In this document: positions 59,063 to 64,000 of the stretch, in pieces
Numbering within the stretch: the first letter of the stretch is position 1
Layout: every line of letters starts with the position of its first letter
Source of the DNA: Voacanga thouarsii
Taxonomy: Eukaryota > Streptophyta > Magnoliopsida > Gentianales > Apocynaceae
Assembly (NCBI GenBank): GCA_026120185.1
Contig: JANUWF010001281.1
Coordinates: 934,501 to 998,500, forward strand
Direction: 5' to 3'
DNA: 64,000 bases
Program-made: the position numbers and the translations under genes
Notes under the pieces: generated by a model
Database searches by the model: none
Seen by the model: only the letters and a program-made list of their open reading frames with translations
What the model was told of the DNA's origin: nothing

Positions 59063-60584
59063 TGTTAGGGATATGCCCTAGAGTCAATTTGTACTTATTC
59101 TATTGTCGTTATATTTTATATAATAATATGAGGTTTTCCTTTCCATGAATAATGCATTTTGTTTTGTGGTCATCAAGTACGTGACTTGATAGTAAAACCC
59201 AACAATGAATACAATGACTATTCTAAAACTGTCCCTGATCGATTATTATTATTGGAACAATAATAAATTAAGATTAGTATGTTTGTGACTTGATGGCTAT
59301 GTTTTATTGGTCATGGATATTTGTGATATCAAGTTAAAACATAAATAAATGTTAGAGAACATTGTATTGGACATGACCCACTGTGAGAGTACTTCATGGA
59401 ATATGTCATAAGTACTTTCTAGCCATAATAATATTAAAAGTCCTTCGACCTAATTCATCATAGTTTCCTACTTGGTAAACTCTATATTTTGACGTTGTCT
59501 AAAGTTGTCTTTAACAAGATAATAAATTAGACTACTGTTGGATATAGAATAAATCAATGAGAGGAATATGATTGATAGTGAAGGAATTTGTCCCTCTCAA
59601 TTATGGGAGAGATATCCATAGGTCCTTTAATAAGTTAGACTGTTAAAATGCATGGCTGTGCTCAAATATATCAATCTAAGATACTGATATTATTTGTTTG
59701 AACAGTCTACTATGAAATCAAGAAATAATTGATTAAGTTTAATAAGGATGATATGCTCCGTGCCTTATGCTTAATCTGGATATCGTGTGATGAAATGACT
59801 AAATATAAAATTGTGGTTTGGTTCAAAGAGATCACTAATCTTCATTTAACTTGGATAGTTATAATGTTTTGCTAGAAACCACTTATAACTTGTGGGTCAT
59901 TTAAATATGATTTAGGCACACTACCAGTGTTAAATGAACCTATAGGGTCACACAATAAGCGAACTTGTTAAGTTATTTTTCTGATAAACAAATTCGATGA
60001 ATCTGGAAATATATATAAGTTAATCGAACTTAGAAAATTTACTAGATACAATGAATCTGGAAATATGTCCACATTCGATGTATCTAGATGATGTCCAGAT
60101 TATAAAAATTTGACTCGGCAAATTAATTAGTTAAATTACCGAGATAATAGCAGAATCTTATCATATCAGTTTTAATTTAATTTGAATTTAAATTAAAATA
60201 TTATAAGATATTGTCAGAATTGGACTCTAAGAGGTTAAGGGGTTTTTAAGAAAACCCTAGCCATCTTCTTAATAGCCCCGTTCTGTTGAGAATATTCATG
60301 CCTCCATTCACAAAAAAAAAAAAAAAAACTCTCAAACCCTAGGCACTAGCACTCTCCGGGTAACGAGTCAGTTCGTCGTGTGTACCCGATAGAGGAAGTT
60401 CGCACACTACAGCGTCTGGTTATCGTTCAGGTTGCACGTACAACAGCTCAATCAGAATTGAAAGATCTTGATTACGCCAAACAAAGGTAATTCTGTAAAT
60501 CTTAGATCTTCTTAATCATTTACTTGGGTCCTTGGAAGGGATTCGTAGATATTTTCCGCATTTAGGAGTCCACGAATCCTAACA
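59063..60584 (+). mobile_element. Solo LTR, Copia family B, copy 3
   Basis: It starts TGTTAGGGATATGCCC and ends GAATCCTAACA, 1522 bp, with perfect GAAGA duplication (59058-59062 and 60585-60589). It is nested in the Tekay-like LTR, which is itself nested in the SIRE-like element. Confidence 0.94.
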
Positions 60585-62250
60585 GAAGAAGCTTAGTGTG
60601 TGTTCTTGGTGTTTTTGAGAGGAAATTGAGAGAAAATGGTTTTTGTGTGTCTAGTGAATGGTGGCTGAATGGCTTAGCTAAAGGAGGAGTTTCAGTTATC
60701 CTAGGGGAAGAGAGAGAGGTTCAGCTATTTTGAATTTCAAATTGAGAAAAATATGGAGGTGTTTGAGGTAGAAGATTGGGTAATGGTGTTTTCTTCTTGA
60801 AGGTTTCTTATCCTTCAATGGTGGATGGCTAGATTAGCTATGTTTTAATCATGAAATGAAGAATTGTTTTAGCTTTGTAGCTGGTCGAAAATGGCTGCAC
60901 AAGAGAAGAGAATTTCTGGTTTAATCATTTAGCTCAGTGAGAGTTTCATAGAGGAAAATTTGAAATTTAATTTTCAAAGTTTGAAAAGTTTTGAATGGAG
61001 TAAAAATAGGAGTGTTTTGAGGTGTGCTAATGAAGGTCTAATGGTTATGTAGATGAAGAAGATATGACGTTCTGTCCATGGCTTCAAGGTGGCCGAAATG
61101 TTGAAGAGAATTCAGGAAGAAATTGGTTCTTGACTTTGCTAAGCAAGCTGGAAAAATTCTGGGATTTAGCTACAAGAATTCTTAGGATATGGAAGGATTT
61201 GTGAGCAGAATTTTGAACCATTTTGAAATGGATTTGCAGCTGAAACTTTGGAGTGTTTGAAGGTCTATTAATGGTCATTTTCCAGCCACCATCTTGGAGA
61301 GGAAGGAGGGAAATTTCAGGTGTTCTTATGCATGGGTTGGTTGCTCAATCTCCATGGTTAAACACTTAGTAGCTTGCTGGAAAATTTCTGGTTTAGTGAG
61401 GTTACAAGAGCTGCGAAATTCCAAGACATTTTCAGCCCCTTGCTCACACAAAATTGGTTGATTGCTAGCAAGAATATAATGACATTTGGGCTGTATTTTT
61501 TGGACATTCCAGCCACGAGGAAATGCTGGAAAAATTTTCAGATTTTTACCAAAACAAGAACAAGCAAAGCATGGTTCTTTGAAGGTGAAGCTATGGTGAT
61601 TTAGTTAAAAACCGACTAGCTATTTTTTGTCCTATATTTCGTCCATCCCCTATCACAAGAGTTGAAAATTTTCAAAAATTCAAGACCAAGATTTATCCAA
61701 GACATTTTATAAAGAAATTAGGAGAATTAAAGAAATATGAGTATTTTAAATTTAAATAGGTTAGGACATAGGTTGCTAAAATGATGGTGGTTAGAACTCT
61801 TATAGATTTCTTTTAGGACAAGATCACATGGTTATGACATTATCATTGTGTCTTCTTAGGACAACATTCCTAGTTTTATGGAATGTAAGAAGAAAATTCA
61901 AACATTAGTTAGGATAATTAAAAATAAAACTTAGGTGCTGGGATTTGAACTCAAGACCTTAGAGATTAAATCACAAAGCTCTAACGACTTTACCACATTA
62001 ATTTTTATTCTTATTTTTCCAACCAAATTCTCTTCCTTTCTAAGCCTCAAGCGTTATTCCTATTTCTTCCTCAAGTAAAATTTCCTAATTACCCTCAACA
62101 CTGAACTAATACAAATAAACCTTATAACCCACATGTAACTATTCTAAGGCACACAAATTCATCCAAGAAACATACTTTTATACAATATGACAAGAAATAC
62201 AACCCACTCCTCTAATTCTATGGTAGTTTTAGGTGGGGTTTTACAAAAGG

Positions 62251-62815
62251 AACCATCACTAACCCCTATGGACCTAAGAAGGTATGGATACCAAAAGTCA
62301 CACTTCCATCATTTGTATAGGAATATTCATTGGACAAGGTGAGCTCCACAAAATAGTTTTTGGATAGTGGATGCTCAAGGCATATGATTGGAAATGCTGG
62401 ACTGCTAAAAAGTATTCAAGCTAGAAATGATGGATATATCGCATTTAGAGATAAAAAGAGAGGAAAAATACTTAGCATAGGTAATATTGGTAAGGTATCT
62501 TCAACTATCATCAAGCAAGTGCTATTAATTGATGAATTAATGTATAATCTTCTTAGTATTATCCAACTATGTGATCATGGATGCAAAGTTGTGTTTGAAA
62601 AGGATTCTTGCATTTTCATGAATAGTTCCAGCAATAAGAATATTTTTGTTGCAAATCATGTTGGAAATGTTTATGTTCTTTATCTTGATGTTCTTGTAGC
62701 TCATGACATTAGATGCCTCTCTATGAATGATGATGATAGCTATCTTTGGAATATAAGGCTAGGCTGTATATCTATTGTTTTGCTAAACAAATTATCTTCC
62801 AAAAAAGCTAGTTAG
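62251..62815 (+). pseudogene. SIRE-like Copia protease and pre-integrase
   Basis: From 62270 the sequence has GPKKVWIPK. After a stop it enters the protease, LDSGCSRHMIGNAGLLKSI (active-site D-S-G at about 62363), then VLLIDELMYNLLSIIQLCDH, a regular Copia protease end. The pre-integrase region (YLWNIRLGCI) lacks its usual His after R-L-G and ends at a stop (62813-62815). Confidence 0.85.
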
Positions 62816-63715
62816 AAGACTGCCCAAAATAAGATTTGATAGAAATCGGGTGTGTTATGCTTGCCAATTTGGAAAACAAACCCAAACCTCTTTTAAGCCC
62901 AAGAAAATGATTTCAACATCAAAACCTTTTGAGTTTATACACATGGATTTATTTGGACCAATGAGGACCACTAGTCTTGGTGGTAAGAAGTATGTTATTA
63001 TGTAAGTGGATGACTTCTCAAAATTTACTTAGACTTTATTTCTTACTCAAAAGGATGAGGCCTTCTATGAATTCTCAAAACTACTCAAATGTGTTCAAAA
63101 CTTCCTTAGTTGCAAACTAATTTCTATTCAAAGTGATAATTGCAGAGAATTTCACAACCATGACTTTACAAAATTCTCTAAGAAAAGTGGTGTCTCACAC
63201 AATTTTTGGCAGCAAAAACCCTCAACAAAATAGTGCGGTTGAGAAGAAAAATAGAACCTTACAAGAAATGGCAAGATCAATGCTTTATGAAAACTTTCTT
63301 CCCAAATATTTTTAGGTTGAAGTAGTGAATACAACTTACTACATTATCAACCGTATCATGCTAAGACCTTTTTATAAGAAAAACTCCCTTTGAACTCATA
63401 TTTGACAAAATTCCATCTATTTCCTATTTTTGAAGTTTTTAGATACAAGTGTTTTATCCTTAATACTAGTGACAAACTTGGAAATTTTGATAGCAAATCA
63501 TATGAGGCTACATTTCTTGGATATTCTTCCCAACAAAAAGGCACTTAGAGCGTACAACAAAAGAACTCTATGTGTGAAAGAGTCCGTACATGTTGTGTTT
63601 GATGAATCAAATATAAACTCTTCTAGAAATGATGATGATGATGATGTAGGATTTATAAAAGAAAAGGGCAGTGAGCAGCCCAAGGCTACATCACTTGACA
63701 TTCATGCCAAATAAG
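62816..63715 (+). pseudogene. SIRE-like Copia integrase, broken
   Basis: The integrase zinc-binding tail (CYACQFGKQTQTSFKPKK) and core follow: the first Asp in FIHMDLFGPM (about 62946), the second in ISIQSDNCREF (about 63135), and the Glu in NSAVEKKNRTLQEMARSM (about 63239). Stops interrupt near 63002 and 63032. A frame change occurs near 63165. C-terminal SIRE-type sequence (KSYEATFLGYSSQQK; VVFDESN) is recognisable to 63714. Confidence 0.85.
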
Positions 63716-64000
63716 AAGAATTAGAGGAACAACAAACTGAAGAAAGTAAACAAAGGACTATAGAGCCCACGAGTCAAGATCTGCCAAGAGATTGGAAGTA
63801 CAAAACAGTCCATCCAAAAGAGCATATCATTACTTTACATGATGAATTTTGGATTATGGCCATGCAAGAAGAGCTGAACCAATTCGAAAGGAATCAAGTT
63901 TGGAAGCTTATCCCTAGACCTCTTGACCATCCCATAATTGGTACCAAGTAGGTATTTAGAAACAAACTTGATCAGCATGGTAGTGTTATTAGAAATAAAG
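63716..64000 (+). pseudogene. SIRE-like Copia reverse transcriptase, N-terminal part
   Basis: The linker leads into LPRDWKYKTVHPKEHII and then AMQEELNQFERNQVWKLIPR, HPIIGTK-stop-VFRNKLDQ (Trp to stop near 63951). The domain continues beyond the window edge. Confidence 0.85.

Overview
This is a repeat-filled stretch of plant nuclear DNA, probably heterochromatic and probably from a dicot. No intact host gene is visible. The plant origin rests on plant-type LTR retrotransposons (Copia lineages resembling Angela and SIRE; Ty3/Gypsy with Tekay/Del-like and Athila/Tat-like LTRs), a badnavirus/tungrovirus-like endogenous pararetrovirus (EPRV), and a piece of the plastid gene psbD in nuclear DNA. 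Lineage names are by-eye judgements; no database search was possible.

Layout: 1-3.56 kb, a decayed Angela-like Copia element (+) with a same-family solo LTR inside its reverse transcriptase. 3.57-6.54 kb, a truncated Gypsy 3' LTR (-) with its polypurine tract and an internal region carrying four polypurine-tract-like motifs. 6.54-23.7 kb, a scrambled mosaic of EPRV fragments on both strands: ORF1, ORF2, ORF3/movement protein, coat protein with CCHC finger, the second badnavirus-type Cys motif, protease, a dUTPase-like domain, RT, RNase H, two unassigned ORF remnants and a candidate promoter. The mosaic is interrupted by three solo LTRs, a psbD fragment and tRNA-iMet-PBS-bearing TRIM-like repeats. 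23.7-37.4 kb, a decayed Gypsy element (-) split by a solo Gypsy LTR, a two-LTR non-autonomous element carrying only gag and protease (TR-GAG type), and a 4.2 kb Tekay-like solo LTR. 38.2-51.5 kb, an Angela-like Copia element (-) with its 3' LTR, polypurine tract, RNase H, RT, integrase, gag, primer binding site and part of the 5' LTR, holding three nested solo LTRs. 51.5-53.2 kb, another LTR remnant. 53.2-64 kb, a SIRE-like Copia element (+) whose gag and protease regions are separated by a 4.5 kb Tekay-like solo LTR that itself contains a 1.5 kb Copia solo LTR.

Most insertions can be ordered because their TG...CA ends and 5 bp target-site duplications are readable. Solo LTRs greatly outnumber complete elements, so LTR-LTR recombination has been the main removal process. 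All virus-derived and retroelement reading frames are broken by stops, frameshifts or rearrangement. The most notable parts are the EPRV mosaic with a dUTPase-like domain, the psbD fragment inside its RT, the TRIM-like repeat units, and the gag-protease-only element.
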